In this document: piece by piece, positions 38,004-46,187 of the stretch
How the letters are laid out: every line of letters starts with the position of its first letter
How positions within the stretch are numbered: position 1 is the stretch's first letter
From: Pseudomonas marginalis
GTDB lineage: Bacteria; Pseudomonadota; Gammaproteobacteria; Pseudomonadales; Pseudomonadaceae
Length of the DNA: 64,000 bases
Assembly: GCF_900105325.1 (NCBI RefSeq)
Contig: NZ_FNSU01000001.1
Span: forward strand, 806,001 to 870,000
Reading direction: 5' to 3'
Translations under genes and position numbers: made by a program
Notes under the pieces: model-generated
Database searches by the model: none
Seen by the model: the letters and a program-made list of their open reading frames with translations, nothing else
What the model was told of the DNA's origin: nothing

Positions 38004-39638
38004 TCAGGCCAGTAAGTCCTGCAGGGTGGCAAGGTTATCCGCCTCATCCACCGCCTTGTCCTGGCGCCAACGCAACATCCGCGGAAAGCGCACCGCAATC
38101 CCGCTCTTGTGCCGCTTGGACAGGGCAATGCCTTCAAACCCCAGCTCGAACACCATGCTGGGCGTCACGCTGCTGACCGGGCCGAACTTCTCCACGGTGG
38201 TCTTGCGCACGATGGCGTCGACCTTGCGCATTTCTTCGTCGGTCAGCCCTGAATAGGCCTTGGCGAAGGGCACCAGCGTGCGTTCACTGCCGGGCGGGCC
38301 ATCCCATACGGCAAAGGTGTAGTCGCTGTAGAGGCTGGCGCGCCGGCCATGGCCGCGTTGGGCGTAGATCAACACCGCATCGACACTGAAGGGGTCGACT
38401 TTCCACTTCCACCACAGGCCCATGTCCTTGGTGCGGCCCACGCCGTAGAGGCCCTGGCGATCCTTGAGCATCATGCCTTCCACGCCGAGGCTGCGAGACG
38501 CTTCACGTTGCTCGGCCAAGGCCTGCCAGGTCGCGGCCGTCAGCAGTGGCGAGGGCAGCAGCACCGGTTGGTTGCACTGGGTGATCAACTGTTCGAGCTG
38601 GGCGCGGCGTTCGGCCTGGGTGTGGTTGCGCCAGTCGTCGCCCTGGTGTTCCAGCAGGTCATAGGCGAGGACGGCGACCGGTGCATCGTCGAGCACTTTT
38701 TTGCTCAGGGTCTTGCGGCCGATCCGCTGCTGCAGCAGGGCAAAGGGTTGCACCGCGTCTTTCCAGACGACGATCTCGCCATCGATCACCGTGCCATCGG
38801 GCAGGCCACTGACCAGGCTGTGCAGTTCGGGGAAACGCTCGGTCACCAGCTCTTCGCCCCGCGACCAGATCCACAGGCGGCCTTCACGCTTAACCAGTTG
38901 CGCGCGAATGCCGTCCCACTTCCATTCCACCTGCCAGTCGGCGGGAGAGCCGAGCAACGTGTCGAACTGCTCCACCGGCTGCGACAACCCGTGGGCGAGA
39001 AAAAACGGATAGGGCTGTCCGCCCCGTTGTGCATGCTCGTCGGATGATTCGGCAGCGATCAGCTTGAGGTATCCCTCGGCTGTCGGACGGTTGGACAGAT
39101 CGGTGTAGCCCACCAGCCGCTGTGCAACGCGCTTGCTGTCGAGGTCGGCCATGGCGGCGAGGGCGCGGGTGACCAGCAGTTTGGATACGCCGACGCGAAA
39201 GCTGCCGGTGATCAACTTGACGCACACCATCAGACTCGGCTGGTCCAGTTGCGCCCATAACGCCGGTAACCGTTCGGCCAGGTCCAGGGGCGACAGGCCA
39301 CGCAGCGGCAGGAGTTTTTCTTCCAGCCATACGGCGAGACCGTCCTCGGAGGTGTAGGTGGATTCCGGCAGGAGCAGGGAAATCGTCTCGGCCAGGTCGC
39401 CTACCGATTGGTAGCTCTCTTCGAACAGCCACGGCTCGATGCCGGATGCTTCGGTGGCCATGTCCCGCAGCAGACGCGTCGGTACCAATTGCCGCGGTCG
39501 TCCGCCGGACAGGAAATACACCGCCCACGCAGCGTCTTCAGGCGGCGCTTGCAGGAAGTAGGCTTGCAGGGCCGCGAGCTTGGCATTGCTGGAGGTGGTG
39601 GCGTCGAGGTTGGCGTACAGCTCGGCGAAGGCTTTCAT
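38004..39638 (-). CDS. ligase-associated ATP-dependent DNA ligase
   Basis: A 544-residue ATP-dependent ligase of the cisplatin-damage-response type. The nucleotidyl-lysine is K240 in WKWDGIRAQL, preceded by a helical DNA-binding domain (1-210) and followed by the OB-fold domain. GTVIDGEIVVWK and the C-terminal EGIALSKRHKSG are further ligase motifs. Its start overlaps the exonuclease stop (ATGA), confirming coupled expression. In related clusters the helicase gene follows directly; here a transporter operon intervenes. Confidence 0.93.
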   Translation of the reverse strand: MKAFAELYANLDATTSSNAKLAALQAYFLQAPPEDAAWAVYFLSGGRPRQLVPTRLLRDMATEASGIEPWLFEESYQSVGDLAETISLLLPESTYTSEDGLAVWLEEKLLPLRGLSPLDLAERLPALWAQLDQPSLMVCVKLITGSFRVGVSKLLVTRALAAMADLDSKRVAQRLVGYTDLSNRPTAEGYLKLIAAESSDEHAQRGGQPYPFFLAHGLSQPVEQFDTLLGSPADWQVEWKWDGIRAQLVKREGRLWIWSRGEELVTERFPELHSLVSGLPDGTVIDGEIVVWKDAVQPFALLQQRIGRKTLSKKVLDDAPVAVLAYDLLEHQGDDWRNHTQAERRAQLEQLITQCNQPVLLPSPLLTAATWQALAEQREASRSLGVEGMMLKDRQGLYGVGRTKDMGLWWKWKVDPFSVDAVLIYAQRGHGRRASLYSDYTFAVWDGPPGSERTLVPFAKAYSGLTDEEMRKVDAIVRKTTVEKFGPVSSVTPSMVFELGFEGIALSKRHKSGIAVRFPRMLRWRQDKAVDEADNLATLQDLLA

Positions 39639-40639
39639 GCCGTGGCCTCCTCTTCGTCATCACCGTATTCGGTGGTGAAGCCCTGGGCATCCAGGCCTTT
39701 TTCCCGCAGGTGGCGTACCAATACGCCGACGGAGCCGTGGGTGACCATCACCCGTTCGGCGCCGGTTTGTTCGATCGCCCACAGCAGCCCGGGCCAGTCC
39801 GCATGATCCGACAGCACAAAGCCCCGGTCCACTCCGCGTCGCCGCCGCGTACCGCGCAGGCGCATCCAGCCGCTGGCGAAGGCATCGCTGTAGTCGCCGA
39901 AGCGCTTGATCCAACTGCTGCCACCGGCGGAAGGCGGCGCGATGATCAGGGCCTGGCGCAGCAATGGGTCGGTCTTTTTGAAATCGCCGGCGTAGAGGGT
40001 TTCGGGGATATAAATGCCGGCCTCGCGATAAACCCGGTTCAGCGGCTCGACCGCGCCATGGCTGAGGATCGGCCCGATGCTGGCGTCGATGCCATGCAGG
40101 ATGCGCTGGGCTTTGCCGAAGGAATAACAGAACAACACACTGGCTTTGCCGGCGGCAATATTGCCCCTCCACCAGTCGTTGATCCCGGCGAAGATCTGCG
40201 CCTGGGGCTGCCAACGGTAGATCGGCAGGCCAAAGGTGGATTCGGTGATAAAGGTATGGCAACGCACCGGTTCGAAGGGCGCGCAGGTGCCGTCCGGTTC
40301 CACTTTGTAGTCGCCGGACGCCACCCAGACTTCGCCCTGGTACTCGAGGCGCACCTGGGCCGAGCCGAGTACATGCCCGGCTGGGTGGAAGCTCAGGGTC
40401 ACGCCGTGGTGGACGAGTTTTTCGCCATAGGCCAGGGTTTGCAGGTTGATGTCCTGGCCCAGGCGCGAGCGCAGGATGCCTTCGCCAGGGGCGGCAGCCA
40501 AATAGTGTTGATTGCCCGTGCGGGCGTGGTCGCCATGGGCGTGGGTGATGACGGAGCGTTCCACCGGGCGCCAAGGATCGATGTAGAAATCTCCGGCGGG
40601 GCAGTAGAGGCCTTCGGGCCGGGCGATGACAAGGTCCAT
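39635..40639 (-). CDS. ligase-associated DNA exonuclease (metallo-beta-lactamase fold)
   Basis: A 334-residue metallo-beta-lactamase/beta-CASP-like nuclease. The zinc motif HAHGDHA is at residues 33-39. LSFHPAGHVLGSAQV carries the next metal His, and SDHADWPGLL near the C-terminus completes the site. It heads the repair cluster, its stop overlapping the ligase start. Relatives process DNA ends before ligation. Upstream lies the nested REPIN. Confidence 0.92.
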   Translation of the reverse strand: MDLVIARPEGLYCPAGDFYIDPWRPVERSVITHAHGDHARTGNQHYLAAAPGEGILRSRLGQDINLQTLAYGEKLVHHGVTLSFHPAGHVLGSAQVRLEYQGEVWVASGDYKVEPDGTCAPFEPVRCHTFITESTFGLPIYRWQPQAQIFAGINDWWRGNIAAGKASVLFCYSFGKAQRILHGIDASIGPILSHGAVEPLNRVYREAGIYIPETLYAGDFKKTDPLLRQALIIAPPSAGGSSWIKRFGDYSDAFASGWMRLRGTRRRRGVDRGFVLSDHADWPGLLWAIEQTGAERVMVTHGSVGVLVRHLREKGLDAQGFTTEYGDDEEEATA

Positions 40640-40717
40640 GGGCTGACCGGGGCGATGGGCTTATCAGGTATGAGGCGGGGGCGAGCGCAGAAGTTCTATC
40701 TGAATGCATGTGGGCCA

Positions 40718-40895
40718 AATGTGGGACGGGGCAAGCCCTAGTTATGGCTTTTTGTAGGAGCGAGCTTGCTCGCGAAAAACTCACAGGCGCCGCGTTCATT
40801 CAGGAAGCACGCGTTATCGTTGACGTTTTTCGCGAGCAAGCTCGCTCCTACAGGAGGCGATGCACGCTTAACTGACCAAGCCCCCTCCCACATTT
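40718..40895. repeat. nested REP elements: one REPIN inside another REP hairpin
   Basis: Outer halves are AATGTGGGACGGGGCAAGCCC (40718-40738, written in two parts: AATGTGGGAC and GGGGCAAGCCC) and ACCAAGCCCCCTCCCACATT at the right (to 40895). Inside lies a complete REPIN of another family, TGTAGGAGCGAGCTTGCTCG (from 40753) with its complement ending at 40852. CAAGCCC occurs at both inner edges (40732-40738 and 40877-40883), like a small target duplication. The block fills most of the 285-base gap between the exonuclease gene and the acylase gene, which otherwise has no gene. Confidence 0.85.
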
Positions 40896-40924
40896 GGATC
40901 CGGTTTCAGCAGGTGGAAGTCAGG

Positions 40925-43366
40925 TCACTTGCCTGGGGTCAGGGTCAACCTGGCCTTCCCATATACCTTCTCGAAGTTCTGCGGCTGCATCGGGAAGCTC
41001 AGGTATTGCGCCTTGAGCGACGGGTCGATGCCGTTGGCGTAGTTCGGGCTTGCCGGGTTGCCGGATTGGCCGATGCCACCCTGGCCCATCATCGGCTCCA
41101 CCTGGCCGAAGTCGACGATCATGCGCAGCGCCGGCACCTGGGTGGTGTTGAAGTCCTGGCCCCAGCTGTACGGTGCCGGGTTCAAGGTGTTGTGGTCGCC
41201 ACCGGACGCCAGTGGGCCGCGAATCACTTGGCCACTGGTGTTTTTCCAGGTGGTGCTGTGCAGCTTGCCCCACTGCCAGGTCTTGTGGTCAGCACCCAGT
41301 TGGCTCTCGCCAGCGCTGATCGCGGCGGCCAGGCTGCGGGCGAGGATGGCGGGTTTGTCTTCTTTCTGCGCGGTGCGCACGTCGTCCCAGAACGGGCTGT
41401 CTTCGCGGCCCAGCAGGTGGTCGGCCTGGGCGGCATAGGACAGGTTGGCGTTGCTGACAAAGGCTTTCCAACTGGCGCTGTTTTCCGGCCCCAGTTCGTC
41501 GAGGAATATCTGCCGGGTGCTTTCCTGCAGAAACAGTTCGTAGAGCGCCGCGTCGGCGGACGTCGACACCAGGCGGCCGTCGAAGGCCATCAGGCGCGTC
41601 AGTGCTTCCCGTGCCTTGGCCTGGTCGGCCGCCGGCAACGCATCAATCGCCTGCTTCAATGGCTGGGCCATACCCGGCGCCTGGAACATGGTCTTGAGCT
41701 TGGCGGCAAAGGTGGTGGTCTGGTCGTATTGCATGGCGATCATGCTGCGGCTGTCGTGCTTGCCCGCATTGGCCAGTTGCGCCAGGCGCTCGCTGCGCTC
41801 CGGCGCATCCCAGGAGTTGGACAGCTGCATGCCGTAGCCGCGCGGCGCGGTGCGTTGGTTGGCGGTGCCGATCCAGCCTTGGGCCGGGTCCTGGTCATAG
41901 GGGTGCAGCATCGCGTCGGCGTAACCGTCCCAGTCAAAGCGCGTATCCCAGCCGGGCGAGGGCAGCAGGCCTTCGCCTTCGCGGCGGTTGGGGAAGCGGC
42001 CGGTGACCTGCCAGCCAATGCTGCCGGCGTCGGCGAAGACCATGTTCAAGGCAATGGCGCGAATGTTCCGGGTTGCGTCCGAGGCCTTGCCGGCGTTTTG
42101 CGCGCGGGACAGGTCGAAGAACGCGTCGAGGCTCTTGTCATCCTTGAAGTCGGCGGTTTGCAGGGCCAGGCCAAAACCGCTGGTCAGGGCCTGGCTGCTG
42201 TTGAGCAGGGCGCCGTGGCGGGTTTCGTACACCACTTCGCGAATCGAGCGTTGACCCTTGACGAAGAAGGTTTCATTACGCACCGCTGCCGGCAGCCATT
42301 TTCCGTTGTTCTCGTAGTACAGCGCGCTGCCCTGGCGTTTGACCTTCTCCAGGAACAGGTCCTGGGTATCGCCCTTGACCGTGCTCATGCTCCACGCCAC
42401 GTTGCCGTTGAAACCGGACAACAGGGTCGGCAGGCCGGCAATCGAGGCGCCGACGGCCTGGTATTTCGGTGCGCGAATCTGCACGTAGTTCCACGGCGAC
42501 GGTGCTTGCGGCTGGGCGGCGAGGTCGCCTGCCAGCAGGCTCTTGCCGCTGCGACTGCGTTGCGGGCCGATGGCCCAGTTGCTCGACGTGGTAACCGCCA
42601 GCGAGTTGAGGCTGCTCAATTGCTGGCTGACCGTGTCCAGCCCGGCCAGGCCGGTGATCTGGCTGAGGTTCACGCCCTTGAGTTTCTCGGCTTCGGCCAG
42701 GGGGATCGGCTCATCCGGCGCACTCGGTGTCAGCCAGGCGAGTTTGTCCACGCCGACCTTTTGCGCCAGCAGCAACGACGCCAGCTCTTCCTGCAGGTTG
42801 GCCGACTCGCTGAAATTCAGCAGGCAGAACAGCAGCGCCGAATCCTCCGGCTTCCAGTACTCAGGCTTGTAGCCGGTCTGGGCCAGATCCGGCGGCAGCT
42901 TGTCGCGGTAGCGGAACAGGTAGGCGTTGACGCCACGGGCATACACTTCGAAGAAGCGCTTGAGGCGCGGCGACGAGGCGTTATACAGCTCGCCGGCGCT
43001 TTTCTTCAGGTTGACCGCGCGCATGAAGCGGTCCACATCCAGCACCTCAGGGCCGGACATTTCAGCCAGGCGGCCCTGGGCCAGCAGGCGCAGGGTGACC
43101 ATCTGGGTGATGCGGTCACTGGCGTGCACATAACCCAGGCTGAACAGTGCGTCGTGGAAGGTATTGCTTTCGATCAGCGGCATGCCTTGGGCGTTGCGGC
43201 GTATCGAAACATTCTGTGCGAGGCCCTTGATCGGCTGCACGCCGGCCACTGGCGGCAGGGTGTCCTGGGTGCTCTGGAGCTGGCAACCGGCCAGGCTTAA
43301 TGCACTGGCCACTGCCGCGGCAACGCCGAACCGGGGAAGAAAATGTGAGAGGGCTGGCGAGGCCAT
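40925..43366 (-). CDS. quiP: penicillin acylase-family (AHL acylase QuiP-like) lipoprotein
   Basis: An 813-residue N-terminal nucleophile hydrolase precursor. A signal sequence with lipobox LSLAGC (Cys28) suggests lipidation. The self-cleavage site is at TSSNWAIGPQ (Ser about 261-262), separating a small alpha chain from a large beta chain. NPAPYSWGQDFNTTQ is in the beta chain. P. aeruginosa QuiP degrades long-chain acyl-homoserine lactones and has a GST gene beside it, as here; the assignment rests on this and family features. A PvdQ or HacB-like role is possible. Confidence 0.78.
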   Translation of the reverse strand: MASPALSHFLPRFGVAAAVASALSLAGCQLQSTQDTLPPVAGVQPIKGLAQNVSIRRNAQGMPLIESNTFHDALFSLGYVHASDRITQMVTLRLLAQGRLAEMSGPEVLDVDRFMRAVNLKKSAGELYNASSPRLKRFFEVYARGVNAYLFRYRDKLPPDLAQTGYKPEYWKPEDSALLFCLLNFSESANLQEELASLLLAQKVGVDKLAWLTPSAPDEPIPLAEAEKLKGVNLSQITGLAGLDTVSQQLSSLNSLAVTTSSNWAIGPQRSRSGKSLLAGDLAAQPQAPSPWNYVQIRAPKYQAVGASIAGLPTLLSGFNGNVAWSMSTVKGDTQDLFLEKVKRQGSALYYENNGKWLPAAVRNETFFVKGQRSIREVVYETRHGALLNSSQALTSGFGLALQTADFKDDKSLDAFFDLSRAQNAGKASDATRNIRAIALNMVFADAGSIGWQVTGRFPNRREGEGLLPSPGWDTRFDWDGYADAMLHPYDQDPAQGWIGTANQRTAPRGYGMQLSNSWDAPERSERLAQLANAGKHDSRSMIAMQYDQTTTFAAKLKTMFQAPGMAQPLKQAIDALPAADQAKAREALTRLMAFDGRLVSTSADAALYELFLQESTRQIFLDELGPENSASWKAFVSNANLSYAAQADHLLGREDSPFWDDVRTAQKEDKPAILARSLAAAISAGESQLGADHKTWQWGKLHSTTWKNTSGQVIRGPLASGGDHNTLNPAPYSWGQDFNTTQVPALRMIVDFGQVEPMMGQGGIGQSGNPASPNYANGIDPSLKAQYLSFPMQPQNFEKVYGKARLTLTPGK

Positions 43367-43508
43367 GGCAAAGCTCCTGCGGGGGGTAGCGTCAGTAAAG
43401 GCGCTACGTTAGTGAGCGCGGTGAAACGACGCAAGCAGGAGTTTGGGTAAACCGTTAGATCTTGAGTCGCATCGCCTCTCTCACCTGTTGACCGCGTACG
43501 ACTTCAGG

Positions 43509-44153
43509 TCAGGATTTAGGCGGATTGACCTTTTGGACTAATTCATACGCCCGAACCGTCGCTGGCCGTTCCTTGATGCTATTGAACCAGCGCTGAACGT
43601 GTGGGAAATCTTCCAGGCGCTGGCTCTGCCACTTGTGGGAAACGATCCACGGATAGATCGCCATATCGGCAATGCTGTAGTCCTCACCCGCCACGAACGC
43701 ACGGTCCGCCAAACGGCGGTCCAGCACACTGTATAGACGGGCGGTTTCATCTACGTAGCGCTTGATCGCGTAGGGGATTTTCTCCGGGGCAAACTGGCTG
43801 AAATGATGGTTCTGGCCCGCCATCGGCCCGAGACCGCCCATTTGCCAGAACAACCATTGCAGCGCTTCCTGGCGACTGCGCAGGTTTTTTGGAATGAACT
43901 GGCCGGTTTTTTCCGCGAGGTACAGTAGGATCGCGCCGGATTCAAACAGCGAAATCGGCGCGCCGCCGTCGCTCGGGTTCTGATCGACGATGGCCGGGAT
44001 GCGGTTGTTGGGGGCAATCTTCAGGAAGTCTGGCTTGAACTGGTCGCCCTGGCCAATGTTGATCGGGTGCACTTTGTAGGGCAGGCCGGCTTCTTCCAGG
44101 AACAGCGATACTTTGTGACCGTTGGGGGTGGTCCAGTAATACAGGTCGATCAT
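43509..44153 (-). CDS. glutathione S-transferase family protein (YfcG-like)
   Basis: A 214-residue GST started at ATG 44153 (MIDLYYWTTPNGHKVSLFLEE); the upstream in-frame extension lacks support. The thioredoxin-fold domain has TTPNGHK, typical of Nu-class disulfide-bond oxidoreductases such as YfcG, and the cis-Pro NNRIPAIVDQ with LFESGAILLYLAEK for glutathione binding. The helical C-terminal domain follows. It stands near quiP on the same strand; 142 bases separate them. Confidence 0.92.
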   Translation of the reverse strand: MIDLYYWTTPNGHKVSLFLEEAGLPYKVHPINIGQGDQFKPDFLKIAPNNRIPAIVDQNPSDGGAPISLFESGAILLYLAEKTGQFIPKNLRSRQEALQWLFWQMGGLGPMAGQNHHFSQFAPEKIPYAIKRYVDETARLYSVLDRRLADRAFVAGEDYSIADMAIYPWIVSHKWQSQRLEDFPHVQRWFNSIKERPATVRAYELVQKVNPPKS

Positions 44154-44278
44154 GAAGCTCTCCAAAAGTGGTGATGCTTGAGCGAATGCCTGTAGGTATA
44201 GGTAAAGGTGGGAGGGGGAAAATTCAATCAAACATTTGCGCCTACCCTTAGACGCTTTCGATTTGGAATGCGATGCAG

Positions 44279-44308
44279 CTGTGGAAGGGAGCGAACTCCC
44301 TCACACAG
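44279..44308. repeat. degenerate single REP hairpin of a third family
   Basis: CTGTGGAAGGGAGC followed by GAACTCCCTCACACAG forms an imperfect palindrome like the common Pseudomonas TGTGGCGAGGGAGC REP. It lies in the 171-base gap between the GST gene and the SEC-C gene, where no gene is seen. Confidence 0.55.
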
Positions 44309-44324
44309 GGGCCTTCAGAGCGAT

Positions 44325-44525
44325 TTACGCCCCGTGGCACTTCTTGAATTTTTTCTCACTGCCGCACGGGCAAGGATCGTTGCGACCAACGTCCTTCAAT
44401 GCATTGCGCACCGGCTCCTGGTGAGCGTGGCCGCAGTTCGGGCCGTGGACATGGCCGTGGTCGTGATCATGGTGATCATGATCGTGGTTGCAGTCAGGAC
44501 CATGGACATGGGGTTGCTGAGTCAT
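44325..44525 (-). CDS. His-rich SEC-C motif protein
   Basis: A 66-residue protein. Residues 6-40 hold two imperfect repeats of HVHGPxCxHxH with a DHDHHDHDHGH bridge, 12 His and two Cys, a likely Zn/Ni/Cu binding tail. Residues 48-66 are a SEC-C zinc motif (RNDPCPCGSEKKFKKCHG) like that at the SecA C-terminus. Its start overlaps the stop of the upstream lipoprotein gene. The role is unknown; metal storage or metallochaperone is a guess. Confidence 0.88.
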   Translation of the reverse strand: MTQQPHVHGPDCNHDHDHHDHDHGHVHGPNCGHAHQEPVRNALKDVGRNDPCPCGSEKKFKKCHGA

Positions 44526-45004
44526 CGATGTCGCTCCGGAATAAAATCGCCGGGGATTATCTCGCCATTGTGGTTCACCTGCACGTCATAACCGATGAAT
44601 AATCCGGTTTTCAGTTCACCCTCCAGACGATACGGCACAGGCTGGTCGGGTTTTTTCAGCATCTGCACCACATCGCGGATCTGCGGCCAGAGGTTGGTGC
44701 GCACCGACACCTTGAAAAATGCATGGCCCTTGGGCGGTACCGTCAGCCATTCATTGGACTCGCCTTCGGTGAGCACAAAATCATCCAGGGTGACCTTGTA
44801 GATCAGCCCACGCACGGTCAGGTCCGAGTCGTCGCGGTTATCCACGCGAAAGTACAGCTTGAATTTCTGCTCCAGCAGCTTGGCCCGCACCACTTCGACT
44901 TTCACCAGGGAAACGTGCGGCGGGGGCGAATCGTCTTCGAACCAGGAGGCGCAACCGGTCATGCCGAAGGTTAACGCCAGCATCAAGCTGCAGATCCGAA
45001 GCAT
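44522..45004 (-). CDS. LEA type 2 (WHy domain) lipoprotein
   Basis: A 160-residue protein started at ATG 45004. The signal peptide ends in a lipobox, GMTGC (Cys about 17), so it is a lipoprotein. The rest is a WHy/LEA14-type beta sandwich (residues 33-140) with FKLYFRVDNRDDSDLTVRGL, a domain linked to desiccation and stress tolerance in plants and bacteria. It is coupled by four bases to the His-rich SEC-C gene. Function in Pseudomonas is not established. Confidence 0.85.
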   Translation of the reverse strand: MLRICSLMLALTFGMTGCASWFEDDSPPPHVSLVKVEVVRAKLLEQKFKLYFRVDNRDDSDLTVRGLIYKVTLDDFVLTEGESNEWLTVPPKGHAFFKVSVRTNLWPQIRDVVQMLKKPDQPVPYRLEGELKTGLFIGYDVQVNHNGEIIPGDFIPERHR

Positions 45005-45023
45005 GGCGTGAGTCCTGTGGTGG

Positions 45024-45494
45024 TTAGAGATAGCTGGAACAACACTTCTTGAATTTTTGCCCACTGCCGCAAAGGCACGCATCGTTGCGTCCGGTTTTCA
45101 CTTCCACCGTGGGGTCGATGAAGTACCAGCGCCCTTCATTCTGTACGAAAGAAGACTGCTCGCGGTGGCTATGTTCGCCAGTGCTGTCATGCCAGCGTGC
45201 GGTGAAGGTCACGAAGGCGTGTTCCGGCTGGCCGCCGAACACCTCGGAACTTTCAACTTCCAGGCCGAGCCAGGTGCTCTGGGCGCTCCAGGCGGCGATG
45301 GCCTCACGGTCCAGGCCGGCCTGTTGCGCGGGCAACGTGGTTGCGACCAGATAATCCACCAGGCCCAGCACATAGGCGCTGTAGCGTGAACGCATCAGGG
45401 CGCTGGCGCAGGGGACCGGGTGCCCGGCGTGATAATGACCGCAGCAGGCATCCAGCAGGTTGCCACTGCCGCAGGGGCAAATGGATGTACTCAT
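45024..45494 (-). CDS. YchJ family protein with two SEC-C motifs
   Basis: A 156-residue protein started at ATG 45494 (MSTSICPCGSG). An N-terminal SEC-C-like zinc motif (CPCGSGNLLDACCG) is followed by the NTF2-like YchJ domain (residues 25-130) and a C-terminal SEC-C motif (RNDACLCGSGQKFKKCC). Its C-terminal DNA is strikingly like that of the His-rich gene 700 bases away. YchJ proteins have no established function. It is 4 bases from the next minus-strand gene, so likely one operon. Confidence 0.92.
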   Translation of the reverse strand: MSTSICPCGSGNLLDACCGHYHAGHPVPCASALMRSRYSAYVLGLVDYLVATTLPAQQAGLDREAIAAWSAQSTWLGLEVESSEVFGGQPEHAFVTFTARWHDSTGEHSHREQSSFVQNEGRWYFIDPTVEVKTGRNDACLCGSGQKFKKCCSSYL

Positions 45495-45498
45495 CGGG

Positions 45499-45996
45499 TT
45501 ACCACCAATACTTTCCGAAGTTTTCCGGGTTGGCCCAGAAACGGGCGTTGAGCCAGTCCGGCACCTGTTTATAGTCAAGCAGATCGTAGGTAAACAGCGT
45601 CAGCACCTGCTCGTCGCGCTGGAAACGCTCGCCGGCTTGGAGGGCCAGGGAGAAAAAGTCGGTTTCCTTCCAGCCGCAGGCGCCCAGGTCCACCAGCACC
45701 GCAATGCGGCTGGCGTTGAGGTTGCGGATGCCGCCGAGCAAGGTCAGGCCTTGGGGTTTTGGCAGGTACTCGAGGCAATCGACCACCAGCGCCAGGTCAA
45801 AACGCTGGGCCGCCAGCGCTTGCGGCAATGGCCCTGGCGCGGCGCAGAACACCTGGGTGTCAGGGTGCGCGTCCTTAAAGGCGTCCAGCGCCGGGAACTG
45901 GCTGGCACCCAACAGCAACAGGCGTTTGGGCTGGTGCAGATCGAGCAAGGCGGCCAGCGCTTGCTGGGGAGTACGGGCAGAAATACCAGCGGTCAT
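45499..45996 (-). CDS. conserved hypothetical protein (DUF6231-like)
   Basis: A 165-residue protein I cannot assign to a function. KRLLLLGASQFPALDAF and DLALVVDCLEYLPKPQGLTLLGG look like a Rossmann-type methyltransferase core that has lost the GxGxG SAM loop. I recall such proteins as DUF6231 in Pseudomonas. It ends in the aromatic tail FGKYWW. First gene of the run leading to YchJ, the WHy lipoprotein and the SEC-C protein. Confidence 0.82.
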   Translation of the reverse strand: MTAGISARTPQQALAALLDLHQPKRLLLLGASQFPALDAFKDAHPDTQVFCAAPGPLPQALAAQRFDLALVVDCLEYLPKPQGLTLLGGIRNLNASRIAVLVDLGACGWKETDFFSLALQAGERFQRDEQVLTLFTYDLLDYKQVPDWLNARFWANPENFGKYWW

Positions 45997-46187
45997 CAGA
46001 GATCCTCACATCAGGACCATAGAGACTAGCGCGGCTGAGCGTGCGGGCCTAGAGCGGGTGGCTGCGAAAAGTCCTACGTGGGCGGCGATCCCCAATGAAT
46101 ACGGGGGCTTGGCGTAGTGGCGCAGTTGAAAAGAGCGGTCTTTACTCCACCCATCGGCCCCCGCCGATCCCCTCAGGAGAAAGTCAG

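Noticed and set aside
40766..43300. An 844-codon plus-strand frame opposite the acylase
   Set aside because: It begins inside the REP repeat region and is a codon-bias mirror of the acylase gene.
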